The notes beneath the pieces are model-generated. The model was not told the origin of the DNA, did not search any database, and saw only the letters and a list, made by a program, of their open reading frames with translations. DNA of 64,000 bases from Psychroserpens damuponensis (GTDB taxonomy: Bacteria; Bacteroidota; Bacteroidia; Flavobacteriales; Flavobacteriaceae), in NCBI RefSeq assembly GCF_000826655.1, contig NZ_JXJO01000011.1, positions 236,038 through 300,037 of the forward strand, in the 5' to 3' direction. Made by a program: the position numbers and the translations under genes. Shown piece after piece: positions 38,901-49,267 of the stretch. The stretch's first letter is position 1, and each line of letters begins with the position of its first letter.

Positions 38901-39263
38901 ATAGAAGATGTTTACTTAGGTATAATTCATGATTTAAGAGTATCTCCATATACGTTTACAGGAGAAACAGGTGTGTTTAATGATCGTCTTGTTCTTAGGT
39001 ATACAGCGTCAACGCTATCTATTGATGATGTTTCTACGTCTAACACGTTTTCTTATGTTGATAATGATATATTATATGTAAAATCTACAGTTGGTATTGA
39101 GCATATTGAAATTTATGATTTAAACGGAAGACAAGTGGCTCATTATAAGTTTAATGGACAAAGTAGCACTGTAAATGATAGCTTTAAATTTTCTAAAGGC
39201 GTGTATATCATTTCTATAGGTTTAGAAGGTGATATTTTAGTGTCTAAGAAGATAATAAACTAA
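35964..39263 (+). CDS. Large secreted protein with T9SS type A sorting domain
   Basis: A 1099-residue exported protein. After a signal peptide (about 10-34, ending VLSQ) comes an IPT/TIG-like Ig domain (VFPTRVTTSSKVTIIGTGFT), then a Ser/Asn/Asp-rich beta region, an Ig-like segment (SYQWYENYQPI) near 470-490, a repeated-strand region with GNPYPSALNV, and a C-terminal sorting domain (VGIEHIEIYDLNGRQVAHYKFNG ... FSKGVYIISI ... KKIIN) that targets it through the type IX system. It is probably a cell-surface or adhesive protein; no enzyme domain is recognised. It contains no CTTCGGAA octamer. Confidence 0.85.
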   Translation: MKLKTTRHLQRNRLFEFFILTILLCLPSIVLSQTVTNVFPTRVTTSSKVTIIGTGFTAAMRDEIRLNGSESSSVLSSRTLVSDTEMTFVITINSSSNSNRTLSISGVSFSSGVANSINYIAPVSKSLGSSSENIVKEVYTTWDQNNDGVGFWKSSDWSSSSSASGKETWPNDNHDLLGFKMNYGSGDIIFSTGVDDALLESELLDLGVDISDNTVYNSQVFNAYSSNGVSGTPNSSNYLAMADKIDNHINNRVLNSGVLATVYDVIIDGVNGLDMGTGITNFNKNADIKFFSGNGQVGALDDTPDLIITQMAQPGGSDVYYYSDIDGNVVGTPIKLAFGSSSKLYEWRLDLYRLDLSSGVTYENSYPVHESFGTQEHRPFRMAAFKLEDFGLNTSNITDVNSINMGAGGSSDMAFMAYNKAAFEIKSPQIDQAPVSRYVCRLPTISALNFNAFGIVDDPTGDSGETISYQWYENYQPITSETSTSFTIPSGLSASDLTNLVYKVRIKNEYGAIDVPFTVSEGGTPTYWNGTNWVLAPIYSEITINQEDKNLIFTDDYNQTGDLVGCDCTVPAGKDVVIPSGSTIKLYNNITVEPEIPSYTDDDGNIVPFVQAGTFTLEDDASLIQIKNVTTNENSGAIKVKRTVEASTLHPNDYVYWSSPVANFNVSGISNMPAYQWSVNQTNANGQSGDWVAAGNTAMATGEGYIIRIDNDAVSTGFTSNFVGVPNNGSIDVEVFKTTGFVADEDNKNWNLIGNPYPSALNVNDFILHNPTIEGRVDLWLHNTEVSNSVDNPFYEDFSYNYGNQYVTYNGVGASNPDDQFDGNIASGQGFFVNVDSASPNTSLVSFTNDMRYGSGESAYDNSQFFRSNSETTTAPEEKQLVWLSLVNESNMSSSTLIGYVDGATNEKDRLYDAITNSDGFSLYSMIAEDHMVIQGRPLPFDESDTVPLGFELIENGIYKIGIDNLKGSTFLDDTQSIYIEDVYLGIIHDLRVSPYTFTGETGVFNDRLVLRYTASTLSIDDVSTSNTFSYVDNDILYVKSTVGIEHIEIYDLNGRQVAHYKFNGQSSTVNDSFKFSKGVYIISIGLEGDILVSKKIIN

Positions 39264-39283
39264 AGCAACAATAAGTTTCAAAT

Positions 39284-39323
39284 AAAAAAAAGACTTTTGT
39301 ACACTATACAAAAGTCTTTTTTT
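39284..39323. terminator. Bidirectional terminator between the T9SS protein gene and trpS
   Basis: Stem AGACTTTTGTA / TACAAAAGTCT (11 bp, 5-base loop) flanked by A7 and T7, so it works for both convergent genes. Confidence 0.93.
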
Positions 39324-39337
39324 ATCTAAAATATTGT

Positions 39338-40306
39338 TTAGTAGCCAACTTTACTACGAACCCTTTGTAAAACGTCATTAGCGATTTTTCCAGCTTTTTC
39401 AGCTCCAATAGCTAAGGCATCGTCAATGTCGTTGAGGTTAGACATATAATGGTTGTAACGTTCTCTTTCCGAAGAAAACTTTGAGAGTATAAGTTCATAT
39501 AACGCTTGTTTTGCATGACCATAACCATAGTTGCCATTTTCGTAATTGGCTTTCATAGTGGTGATGTCATTTGGTGAGGCTAATAAATTATACAATGCAA
39601 AGCAGTTACATGTACTCCAGTCTTTTGGGTCTTCTAGAGGTGTGCTATCGGTTTCAATAGACATGATTTGCTTGCGTAGTTTCTTTTCTGGTAAAAATAT
39701 ATTGATAAAGTTATTTCTACTTTTACTCATTTTTTCACCATCGGTTCCTGGAATGAGTTTGGTATGTTCTTGTATTTTTGCTTCTGGCAATACAAAAGTG
39801 TCTCCCATTTGCGCATGAAAACGCGATGCTACATCACGAGTCATTTCTAAGTGCTGCAGTTGATCTTTTCCTACAGGAATTATTTCGGCATCGTACAATA
39901 AAATATCGGCAGCCATGAGCATTGGATACATAAATAAGCCAGAGTTAACATCATCTAAACGGTCTGCTTTGTCTTTAAAACCATGTGCCAGCATTAAGCG
40001 TTTATAAGGAAAAAAGCAATTTAAATACCAAGCTAACTCAGTAACTTGCGGAATATCACTTTGTCTATAAAATACTGTTTTGTTAATATCTAGACCAAAT
40101 GCTAACCAAGTTGCAGCAACCGAATACGTATTGTGACGTAATTCTTCAGCATTTTTAATTTGTGTGAGTGTATGCATATTAGCGATAAATAGATACGACT
40201 CATTTTTGGTGTCGTTAGCCATGTTAATAGCTGGTAAAATAGCGCCTAATATATTTCCTAAATGTGGTGTTCCTGTGCTTTGTATTCCTGTGAGTATTCT
40301 TGCCAT
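39338..40306 (-). CDS. trpS: Tryptophan--tRNA ligase
   Basis: Class I aminoacyl-tRNA synthetase charging tRNA-Trp, 322 residues, normal length. The HIGH-like motif is HLGN (residues 15-18) in TGTPHLGNILGA, the KMSKS loop is GEKMSKSRNN, and HLEMTRDVASRF and LMLAHGFKD are family segments. A small hairpin (CCTGC/GCAGG) lies seven bases before the ATG on the transcript. A 31-bp piece of the gene recurs at 35308. Confidence 0.97.
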   Translation of the reverse strand: MARILTGIQSTGTPHLGNILGAILPAINMANDTKNESYLFIANMHTLTQIKNAEELRHNTYSVAATWLAFGLDINKTVFYRQSDIPQVTELAWYLNCFFPYKRLMLAHGFKDKADRLDDVNSGLFMYPMLMAADILLYDAEIIPVGKDQLQHLEMTRDVASRFHAQMGDTFVLPEAKIQEHTKLIPGTDGEKMSKSRNNFINIFLPEKKLRKQIMSIETDSTPLEDPKDWSTCNCFALYNLLASPNDITTMKANYENGNYGYGHAKQALYELILSKFSSERERYNHYMSNLNDIDDALAIGAEKAGKIANDVLQRVRSKVGY

Positions 40307-40313
40307 AGTATTG

Positions 40314-40327
40314 CCTGCAAAAGCAGG
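40314..40327 (-). promoter_or_regulatory. Hairpin just before the trpS start
   Basis: CCTGC-AAAA-GCAGG forms a 5-bp stem with a tetraloop in the trpS 5' leader, seven bases from the ATG, where it could affect translation. It may equally be a remnant of a CCTGC/GCAGG intergenic repeat. Confidence 0.35.
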
Positions 40328-40587
40328 TATCTCTTTAATTAAACTTTATTTTTGTTCGTTTTACCTTGTTGCAAATTGCGAAGCACATCATGTGATCTAT
40401 AAAATAAGGATCACGAATAAACGAACCAAAACATCATGTCAATAAGAGAGAGTTTCTTTCTAAACATTCGCTGGTGAAACGTCATGCTTGAAGTTGCGCT
40501 TTGCAGTTATGTGTCTTCAGTCTTCAACTTCCTCCTATATCGTCAGCAAAGGTAATTTTTTTAGTAGAAATGTTGAATTAATTTAAG

Positions 40588-40595
40588 TAGTTTTG
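40588..40595 (+). promoter_or_regulatory. -7 box abutting the plsC-like start
   Basis: TAGTTTTG matches TAnnTTTG and ends six bases before ATG 40602. It overlaps the alternative TTG start at 40593, which argues for the ATG. Confidence 0.5.
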
Positions 40596-40601
40596 AACCC
40601 A

Positions 40602-41336
40602 ATGAAGATTTTTAAGAACATATTTTATACATTCTATCGCATTTGGTTCTACATATTGGTGGCATTACCAATTATTGTGATGTTTCCTTTTTTGGTAGTA
40701 TCTATTTTAAAAGAATCTTGGTATCCTTATTTTTTTAAAATGGCGCGTTTATGGTCTTGGTTTATATTAATTGGGATGGGTTTTAGAGTTAAAATTGAGC
40801 GTGAGGAAATTCCGAAGAAAAATAAAAGCTACATGTTTATAGCAAACCATACATCAATGGCAGATATTATGTTGATGTTAGTAACGGTTAAAAATCCGTT
40901 TGTATTTGTTGGTAAGGCAGAGTTGGCAAAAATCCCATTATTTGGCTTTTTCTATAAGCGCACTAGTATTTTGGTAGATAGAAGTAATCCTAAAAGTAGG
41001 CAAGCCGTGTTTTTAAGAGCACAGCGTCGTCTCAAACAAGGGATGAGTATTTGTATTTTTCCAGAAGGTGGTGTGCCAGATGAAAGCATCGTGTTAGATG
41101 ATTTTAAAGATGGAGCTTTTAGAATGGCAATTAATCATCACATCCCAATTGTACCTATAACGTTTGGTGATAATAAAAAGCGATTTTCATACACGTTTTT
41201 TAGTGGAAGTCCAGGGAAAATGCGTTCAAAAGTGCATCGTTTTATGTCTACGGAAGGATTGACAACTAAGGACACTAAGCTGGTAAACGAGCAATCTAGA
41301 TTATTGATATTAAATCAATTAAAAGTGTATAAGTAA
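40602..41336 (+). CDS. plsC: 1-acyl-sn-glycerol-3-phosphate acyltransferase
   Basis: Membrane-associated acyltransferase making phosphatidic acid from lysophosphatidate. The 244-residue protein has one or two N-terminal membrane helices, the catalytic HX4D motif in NHTSMADIM, the RSNPKSRQA region, and the FPEGGVPDES motif (FPEG) that binds the glycerol phosphate. The frame could begin at TTG 40593, but a -7 box overlaps that codon. It may instead acylate another lipid, as several paralogs exist in Bacteroidota. Confidence 0.85.
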   Translation: MKIFKNIFYTFYRIWFYILVALPIIVMFPFLVVSILKESWYPYFFKMARLWSWFILIGMGFRVKIEREEIPKKNKSYMFIANHTSMADIMLMLVTVKNPFVFVGKAELAKIPLFGFFYKRTSILVDRSNPKSRQAVFLRAQRRLKQGMSICIFPEGGVPDESIVLDDFKDGAFRMAINHHIPIVPITFGDNKKRFSYTFFSGSPGKMRSKVHRFMSTEGLTTKDTKLVNEQSRLLILNQLKVYK

Positions 41337-41352
41337 GAAAAATCTTCATTTT

Positions 41353-41372
41353 AATTACGGTTTTTCCGTAGT
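41353..41372. promoter_or_regulatory. Upstream hairpin element of GLPGLI module 1
   Basis: TACGG-TTTTT-CCGTA is a perfect 5-bp inverted repeat, flanked by AAT and GT. Nearly the same sequence (CCATA in place of CCGTA) occurs upstream of module 2 at 55613-55632. Confidence 0.55.
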
Positions 41373-41455
41373 TTAGACTGTGTTTTTGATTAATTGGTGT
41401 TAAAATAAAATATTTAACTTAAATTGTTTTGGAGGTATAGTATATTTTCTCATAT

Positions 41456-41737
41456 TTGAGTAATTATTACCCAAAAATTTATTTAATTCTGAAAAAATTA
41501 TTGTTTTTAGCAATCATGTCTTTGGGGTTTATGTCTTTTAGTAGTGAAAATGAAACAAATTTAACAATCGAAGAAGCATTCGGTTGTTGTACAGCGATAA
41601 TTTATTACAAAGGAGTAGCTGTTAAATCTTTTACGGAATGTGGTATTGACACTGGTTTATCTTGTCGTATTGCTGAAAAAAAGGCTCAAAATTGGATATT
41701 AAAAAATCAAAATGAACCAGAGTTTACGCCTGAATAA
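41456..41737 (+). CDS. Small secreted Cys-containing protein (module 1)
   Basis: A 93-residue protein with a basic-hydrophobic signal peptide (about 7-30, KKLLFLAIMSLGFMSFSS) and a mature part with four cysteines in FGCCTAIIYYKG, FTECGIDTG and LSCRIAEKK. No family recognised. The start is TTG at 41456; a GGAGG at 41431 is too far upstream to serve it. It precedes a GLPGLI gene with an intercistronic hairpin in the 70-base gap, the same order as in the second module at 55972. It might be a ligand or substrate of the downstream outer-membrane protein, but that is inference. Confidence 0.6.
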   Translation: MSNYYPKIYLILKKLLFLAIMSLGFMSFSSENETNLTIEEAFGCCTAIIYYKGVAVKSFTECGIDTGLSCRIAEKKAQNWILKNQNEPEFTPE

Positions 41738-41753
41738 TAGTTCAAATTTACTA

Positions 41754-41793
41754 AAAAGAATGACAATTCATATTTCTATTTTGTCTTTCTTTT
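41754..41793 (+). terminator. Intercistronic hairpin, module 1
   Basis: AAAAGAATGACAA (41754-41766) pairs with TTGTCTTTCTTTT (41781-41793) with one mismatch. It may partly terminate transcription or stabilise the upstream mRNA. Confidence 0.45.
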
Positions 41794-41807
41794 AAATATA
41801 AATAAAC

Positions 41808-42548
41808 ATGAAATTAACTCAATTAATCTTTATACTATCGATATTTTTATTAGGCAATGAGAAAGAAGATATATTGATTGCCGAATATTCTTATTCAATT
41901 AAAATGGAAGAACTTCCTACTGCAACGGTAGTAAATTCTACTTTGATAGCAAGCAAAACAAAATCTGTTTATGAAATGGATTTTGTTGGGGATTCTAATT
42001 TTTTAGAAGAAAGGGAAGGAAGACAAGGGAAGATTTTATCCATAAAACCTAAAAACAATCCTTATATTTATAAAGATTTACTTTCTAATAATTTTTATAG
42101 TATTGAAAGAGTTGGGATGAAACCGTTTCTTGTAGAGGATAATATTAAAATATTTGATTGGAAACTTGAAAATGAGTTTAAGGATATTTTAAATTATAAA
42201 TGTCAAAAGGCGACTACATTTTACAGAGGCAGAAACTATGTTGCCTATTTTTCATCGCAAATCCCATTTAATAATGGACCATGGAAATTTGCTGGTCTTC
42301 CGGGTTTAATAATGGAAGTTAAATCCACAGATGGTGTTTTTCAATTAGAAATAAATAAGTTAAGCATAAAGAAAAGTGATACTGATATTAAAAACCCATA
42401 TAGAAATTATCTTGAAAAGAAAGTGTCTTGGAAAGAGTTTACAGACGAATACAAACGAAAGTATGAAGAACTTTTATCTTACACTGATCCTGATGGTGGA
42501 TCATCATCAATACCAGCAAAAAAAATAGAATTACTTGTTGAGAATTAA
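41808..42548 (+). CDS. GLPGLI family protein (module 1)
   Basis: A 246-residue exported protein of the GLPGLI family, named after the motif seen here in PWKFAGLPGLIMEV. A short signal peptide (about 1-17) is followed by beta-rich sequence (YSYSIKMEELPTATVV; VYEMDFVGDSNFLEE) and the conserved CQKATTFYRGRNYVAYFSSQIPF segment before the motif. Function of the family is unknown; members usually sit next to large TonB-receptor-like barrels, as here, and its end overlaps that gene by 14 bases. Confidence 0.9.
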   Translation: MKLTQLIFILSIFLLGNEKEDILIAEYSYSIKMEELPTATVVNSTLIASKTKSVYEMDFVGDSNFLEEREGRQGKILSIKPKNNPYIYKDLLSNNFYSIERVGMKPFLVEDNIKIFDWKLENEFKDILNYKCQKATTFYRGRNYVAYFSSQIPFNNGPWKFAGLPGLIMEVKSTDGVFQLEINKLSIKKSDTDIKNPYRNYLEKKVSWKEFTDEYKRKYEELLSYTDPDGGSSSIPAKKIELLVEN

Positions 42549-45195
42549 TAATTTTATATTGATTAATAAAGCCAATAGAACCATAATATTTTTTATGGTT
42601 CTGTTTTTTTTAACTTCATTTTTATCAGAGGCACAAGAGACAGAAATCAGCGGCAATATTGTTGATAAAACATCTCTTAAACCTGTACCAGATGTAAACA
42701 TACTATTAAAAAACTTAAATGGTTTAATTTTAGATTATACGAGTACAGACCTTAATGGTGATTTTAATATAAAGTTACCTGCTGGATTTGATAAATTGAT
42801 TCTCGAGACTTCTATAATTAGTCATTTAGCTTACCGTAAAGAAATTCTAATCTCAGATTATAAGAATTCTAACATCACACTAGATATTAGTTTAGAAGAA
42901 CGACTTACCGCATTGAAGGAAGTATATATTGAAGGCAAAAAAAGACCAATTACCGTAAAAAAAGATACTACAGTTTATAACATCAATCAATTTAAAGATG
43001 GTACTGAACAAGTTGTTGAAGATTTACTCAAAAAATTGCCAGGAATCACTGTTAGCGAAAATGGTAATATTAAATTTAAAGGTAAGCGAGTGATTAGGTT
43101 GCTTTTAGATGGAGACAACTTGTTTGATTCTAATTATACGGTTGGTTCTCGTAATATAAACTCAAATATTATTGCCTCTATTGAGGCTATTGAAGATTAT
43201 AATACTAACCCTTTGCTTAAAGGCGTTAAAAGTTCAGATGATGTTGCGGTCAATCTTATATTAAAAGAAGGCAAGGTTGATGTATCAGGAGATGCTGAGG
43301 TTGGTTTGGGTATTGAAGACAGGACTTATTTAAGAGCCAATATGATTTCTGTTTCAAAAAAACTTAAAGGTTTTGGGACTTTTAGTCATAATAATATTGG
43401 AGAAAATTATAGTCCGTATAATTTTGTTTCTAATAGTTTAGATATTTCTTCCCTTAACGAAATTAACCAAAGAACAAGTAATTTAGTAAATGGAAGTGGT
43501 TTTAATTCAAGTTTACCAGATCATAGAGTTAGAGTTAATAATAATTTTTTTGGGAGTTTAAATGCACTCTATAAAATTAACAAGGATATTTCTCTAAGAG
43601 GAAACTATAATCTATTTGCAGATAAATTAAAAAGAAATGAAACTAATGCTGTTTTATACAATTTTGAAGATACTCAAATAGATATTTTTTCTCAGAATAA
43701 TATTGATAGAATACCAACATTACATAATGTTAGCTCTGAGTTGATTTATCACATCAATAAAAAATCCTTATTTACTGCTAAAGGTAAATTTGAGTCTAAA
43801 AATATAACTGAGAATGCCATAGGAAATAATAATGGATTATACTTAGAAAGAACATCTGTGAGCAAAGATTTATTTTTTAATACCGATTTAGAATACACCT
43901 ATAAAGTTGATAGTAAAAGTGTTTTGCAGATCGTATCAAATATGTCTTCAAACAAGATACCTCAAGATTTAGAAGTATTAGAAGAAACAGATTTTAGTCA
44001 TCAAGCTATTGATATTGAGAAAACAACATTTAATGTTCAGTCTAATTATTTCACAAAACAAAAAAATATAGAGTATGGATTTAGTCTAGGCTATAACTTT
44101 GAAACAAATGATTTGGTTTCTAACCTTGATGGGATCCAAACATCATTATCATTAACAAACCAGCTTAATTATAAATTATCAAAACCGTTTTTAAACCTAT
44201 CATATAATTACAATAAAAATAAATGGCAATTTCTAGCAGAAGTTGAAAATCAATTGCTTAATATAAAAATTGAAGATGCTAATTTAGAATCCACTTATAG
44301 TAATAGTGAGTTCATTTTAAATCCATCGCTTACACTAAAATACAGCATAAGTAAAAACGCAAATTACTATGTAGATTATAACCTTTCAAATCAAATACCA
44401 ACCTTATCAAATATTTATTCTGGATTAATATTGAGAGATGTTAGGTCTCTTTTAGTAAATGATTTTAGTTTTAATTTGTTTAACAATCACAGTTATACAT
44501 TAGGTTATGAAGTTAATGACTTCTACAACTTATTTCAATTTAATCTTTTTGGTCGTTATAGTTATAATAAATATGGTTACGTAAATAGTTTTAATGTTTC
44601 AGAAGATGTAGATTTTTACACATCTATCGTAAATGTTACAAATAACAATAATTATAATTTTGGTTTGAGATTAGAAAAGTACCTTCATTTTATGAGAAGT
44701 ACTTTAAACTTTGATAGTAATTATTCAATAAATGAATATCAAAACATTATCAATGATTCAGAGTTAAGAAATAATAAAAGTAAATCGCTGTTTGCTAAAT
44801 TTCAACTTAGAACAGGATTTAAGTCTGCAATCAATTTTGAAAATAAAATTGCTATTAGAAACAATGTTTTTGATAATCAAGATGGCTCAACAAATTCATT
44901 TACTGCATTGCAAACTGATTTTAAAACAAAGTTTGTAAAAAATGAATTTCAATTTGTATTTACTACACAATATGTTAAGCCAGATTTAAAAACTAACATT
45001 AATGGTGATTTATTTTTAGATGCCTCTTTAAATTATAAACCTAAAAAAGGTAAAATAGAGTATCAATTAAAAGCTAATAATTTATTGAATAATAGCACCT
45101 ATCAAAATATAAATGTATCTGATTTTTCGTCATCTAATTATGAGCATAATTTGATTGAAAGACTGGTTTTGTTATCGGTGAAGTTCAAGTTTTAA
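42535..45195 (+). CDS. Outer-membrane beta-barrel protein with carboxypeptidase-like regulatory domain (module 1)
   Basis: An 886-residue TonB-receptor-like protein: signal peptide (about 15-33), CarboxypepD_reg-like domain (ISGNIVDKTSLKPVPDVNILLKN, about 37-120), a plug-like domain (VVEDLLKKLPGITVSENGNIKFKGKRV, about 155-260) and a large C-terminal barrel with alternating strands that ends in aromatic KFKF. The usual TonB box is not obvious. Start is TTG 42535 or TTG 42538. It is paralogous to the 902-residue protein at 56974. Cargo unknown. Confidence 0.85.
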   Translation: MLRINNFILINKANRTIIFFMVLFFLTSFLSEAQETEISGNIVDKTSLKPVPDVNILLKNLNGLILDYTSTDLNGDFNIKLPAGFDKLILETSIISHLAYRKEILISDYKNSNITLDISLEERLTALKEVYIEGKKRPITVKKDTTVYNINQFKDGTEQVVEDLLKKLPGITVSENGNIKFKGKRVIRLLLDGDNLFDSNYTVGSRNINSNIIASIEAIEDYNTNPLLKGVKSSDDVAVNLILKEGKVDVSGDAEVGLGIEDRTYLRANMISVSKKLKGFGTFSHNNIGENYSPYNFVSNSLDISSLNEINQRTSNLVNGSGFNSSLPDHRVRVNNNFFGSLNALYKINKDISLRGNYNLFADKLKRNETNAVLYNFEDTQIDIFSQNNIDRIPTLHNVSSELIYHINKKSLFTAKGKFESKNITENAIGNNNGLYLERTSVSKDLFFNTDLEYTYKVDSKSVLQIVSNMSSNKIPQDLEVLEETDFSHQAIDIEKTTFNVQSNYFTKQKNIEYGFSLGYNFETNDLVSNLDGIQTSLSLTNQLNYKLSKPFLNLSYNYNKNKWQFLAEVENQLLNIKIEDANLESTYSNSEFILNPSLTLKYSISKNANYYVDYNLSNQIPTLSNIYSGLILRDVRSLLVNDFSFNLFNNHSYTLGYEVNDFYNLFQFNLFGRYSYNKYGYVNSFNVSEDVDFYTSIVNVTNNNNYNFGLRLEKYLHFMRSTLNFDSNYSINEYQNIINDSELRNNKSKSLFAKFQLRTGFKSAINFENKIAIRNNVFDNQDGSTNSFTALQTDFKTKFVKNEFQFVFTTQYVKPDLKTNINGDLFLDASLNYKPKKGKIEYQLKANNLLNNSTYQNINVSDFSSSNYEHNLIERLVLLSVKFKF

Positions 45196-45203
45196 TCACA
45201 AAA

Positions 45204-45233
45204 AAAAGCTACTCCTGGCACAGAGTAGCTTTT
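45204..45233. terminator. Bidirectional terminator after module 1
   Basis: AAAAGCTACTC pairs with GAGTAGCTTTT (11 bp) around an 8-base loop. A second perfect inverted repeat, ATTATTGCA / TGCAATAAT, follows at 45238-45257. Confidence 0.85.
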
Positions 45234-45277
45234 CGTCATTATTGCATTTGCAATAATTATCTAACCAACTAAAAAAC

Positions 45278-46941
<1,664 letters not shown>

Positions 46942-46942
<1 letters not shown>

Positions 46943-47487
46943 TATATACTTTGCGAATTGGGACTCGCTTTATATTGTTTTATTTTCTCTTTTAAAATCA
47001 TTCGAGCTCGCGCCAAGTTTGATTTTGATGTACCTGTAGAGATATTTAATAACGCAGCAATTTCTTTATGCGAATAATCATCTAAGGCATATAAATTAAA
47101 TACCAAACGGTAACGGTCTGGTAATTCTTGAATGATGATAAGTAGATAGTCAATGCTCATATCATCGTCATCATCAACGTTTACAGTTACATCTTCAATT
47201 TGATCTTCATTTATAATATCAAAAACACCAGCGCTTCTATAACGTTGCAACGCGGTATTTATAGTAATTCGTTTCATCCAACCTTCAAGTGATCCTTGAC
47301 TTTTAAACTGACCAATTTTTTTAAAAATCGTTAAATAGGCATCTTGTAAATTATCTTCGGCTTCGACATAATTGCGCGAATACTTCAAACACACCGAAAA
47401 CAATTTACTAGCATATAGCTTGTATAATTGACTTTGCGCTTGAGTATCATTTCGTTTACAGCCTTTAATGAGTTGGTCTAAACTCAC
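46942..47487 (-). CDS. ECF-type RNA polymerase sigma factor
   Basis: A 181-residue sigma-70 family factor of the extracytoplasmic function group. Region 2 spans about 20-85 (LYASKLFSVCLKYSRNYVEAEDNLQDAYLTIFKKI, GWMKRITINTALQRYR); region 4 spans about 115-165 (ELPDRYRLVFNLYALDDYSHKEIAALLNIS, SNLARARMILKEKI). The start is GTG at 47487. It overlaps the downstream barrel/anti-sigma-like gene by one base, so that protein is the likely regulator. Target promoters are unknown. Confidence 0.93.
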
Positions 47488-47507
47488 ATAATTATAATTT
47501 AATTAAT

Positions 47508-47924
47508 TTATTCTACAACAGGTACTTCTATAATATAGTAGAGGTCATTATCGTTCTCATCTAGTCCTTGAAAAAACTTAAAAGTGTAAGTGTCAAAACT
47601 ATTAACCTGAAAGTTAAATGCTACTTCTACTTCATTTTCTTCTGGCTCAAAAGTTTGGCAATCTTGCTCATCATAAACCGTAGTAATCACAGCAACAATG
47701 CGTTCATTTTCATTGATGTCGTAATAAAAGTTGTTGAATATATGGCAGCCAGTAGGTCTAAAATAAGTGACACCTATTTGATAAACTTCACCAAACTGGA
47801 ATTCATCTGGTATAGTCACATTTTCAATTGGTAAAACTTCGGTATGAAAGCTAAGTTGACTATCATCAGGACTACAAGAGACTAATAAGGTTATTATAAA
47901 GCTTAATAAAAAAATCTTCTTCAT
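47508..47924 (-). CDS. Predicted lipoprotein, unknown function
   Basis: A 138-residue lipoprotein with a clear signal and lipobox LVSCS (Cys 17). The acidic, beta-rich mature part includes VGVTYFRPTGCHIFNNFYYDINENERIV and AVITTVYDEQDCQTF with two further cysteines. No family recognised. It lies 20 bases before the ECF sigma gene on the same strand, so it may belong to the sigma operon and act in the same envelope-sensing pathway (inference). Confidence 0.65.
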   Translation of the reverse strand: MKKIFLLSFIITLLVSCSPDDSQLSFHTEVLPIENVTIPDEFQFGEVYQIGVTYFRPTGCHIFNNFYYDINENERIVAVITTVYDEQDCQTFEPEENEVEVAFNFQVNSFDTYTFKFFQGLDENDNDLYYIIEVPVVE

Positions 47925-48004
47925 TTATATAAATTAATTTTTGAAATATATTATGATTTCATCATGTAGATACAAAAAGTACAAAAAGGTTGCGTCTAAA
48001 AACA

Positions 48005-48032
48005 AAAAAATCCCAAAAAGAGGGATTTTTTT
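48005..48032 (-). terminator. Terminator after recA
   Basis: An AT-extended stem with core ATCCC / GGGAT and a 7-base loop, flanked by A and T runs, lies just beyond the leftward recA stop. Confidence 0.85.
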
Positions 48033-48054
48033 AAATTTTTAAAAATGGTTTTTT

Positions 48055-49059
48055 TTAGTCGGCACCATTAATATTTGCGCGAACTTTTTCTTCAAGTTCA
48101 TCCATTAATTCTGGATTATCTTTTATTAACGCTTTAACAGCATCTCTACCTTGACCCAATTTAGTATCACCATAGCTAAACCAAGAGCCACTCTTTTTAA
48201 CAATCTCTTGATCAACAGCAACATCTAAAATTTCTCCAACTTTAGAAATACCTTCACCATACATAATGTCAAATTCACACATTCTAAAAGGAGGTGCTAC
48301 TTTGTTTTTAACAACTTTCACTCTGGTTTTATTACCCATTACACCTCCATCGGTGTTTTTAATTTGAGTAGAACGACGAATATCTAAACGTACAGATGCA
48401 TAAAATTTTAAGGCATTACCACCTGTAGTTGTTTCTGGGTTACCAAACATAACACCAATTTTTTCTCGTAATTGGTTAATGAAAATTACAGTACAGTTAG
48501 TTTTACTAATTGATCCTGTTAATTTTCTAAGCGCTTGAGACATTAAACGTGCATGTAATCCCATTTTTGAATCTCCCATCTCGCCTTCTATTTCACTTTT
48601 AGGAGTTAATGCGGCAACCGAGTCAATAACCACGATGTCAATAGCACCAGATCGTATTAAATTATCTGCGATTTCTAAAGCTTGCTCGCCATTGTCTGGT
48701 TGTGAAATGATAAGGTTATCAATATCAACACCAAGTTTTTCAGCATAAAAACGATCAAAAGCATGCTCAGCATCAATAAATGCAGCAATGCCTCCAGCTT
48801 TTTGAGTCTCGGCTATAGCGTGTAACGTTAATGTAGTTTTACCAGATGATTCTGGACCGTATATTTCAACAACTCTTCCTCTAGGATATCCACCAACACC
48901 TAAAGCAATATCTAAACCTAAAGATCCAGAAGAAATAGCATCAACATCTACGACTGCTTGATCGCTCATTTTCATTACTGTTCCCTTACCGTAGGCCTTA
49001 TCAAGTTTATCTAAAGTTAATTTTAATGCTTTTAATTTTGCGTCTTTTTCACTGCTCAT
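48055..49059 (-). CDS. recA: Recombinase RecA
   Basis: ATP-dependent strand-exchange protein for homologous recombination and repair, 334 residues. Walker A is GPESSGKTT, followed by the [11 protein letters not shown] strand, Walker B-type [12 protein letters not shown], loop L1 ([22 protein letters not shown]), [11 protein letters not shown], and L2 with [20 protein letters not shown]. Full length. Its upstream region is the 600-base gap that also holds the candidate RNA, which is on the opposite strand. No LexA-type box was recognised. Confidence 0.98.
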   Translation of the reverse strand: MSSEKDAKLKALKLTLDKLDKAYGKGTVMKMSDQAVVDVDAISSGSLGLDIALGVGGYPRGRVVEIYGPESSGKTTLTLHAIAETQKAGGIAAFIDAEHAFDRFYAEKLGVDIDNLIISQPDNGEQALEIADNLIRSGAIDIVVIDSVAALTPKSEIEGEMGDSKMGLHARLMSQALRKLTGSISKTNCTVIFINQLREKIGVMFGNPETTTGGNALKFYASVRLDIRRSTQIKNTDGGVMGNKTRVKVVKNKVAPPFRMCEFDIMYGEGISKVGEILDVAVDQEIVKKSGSWFSYGDTKLGQGRDAVKALIKDNPELMDELEEKVRANINGAD

Positions 49060-49235
49060 TTCCTTGTAATTTATATAATTAATCTCCTTTTAAAAGGGTT
49101 AGCTAAAATACAACAACTTTTATTTTTTTTTGACTTATGACGCAACCTTTTTAAACTTTTTGCATCTACCAATTGAGATTGGGAAATCTTGTTATGAAAA
49201 AGAAGCTTTAAATCTGTAAATGAGATTATAAATTA

Positions 49236-49262
49236 TTGACAAATTGAAAACTAAAAACTTTG
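49236..49262 (+). promoter_or_regulatory. Candidate promoter of the structured RNA
   Basis: TTGACA (49236-49241) and AAACTTTG (49255-49262; one mismatch to TAnnTTTG) are spaced roughly as a Bacteroidota promoter and would start transcription near 49268. Confidence 0.35.
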
Positions 49263-49267
49263 TACTT

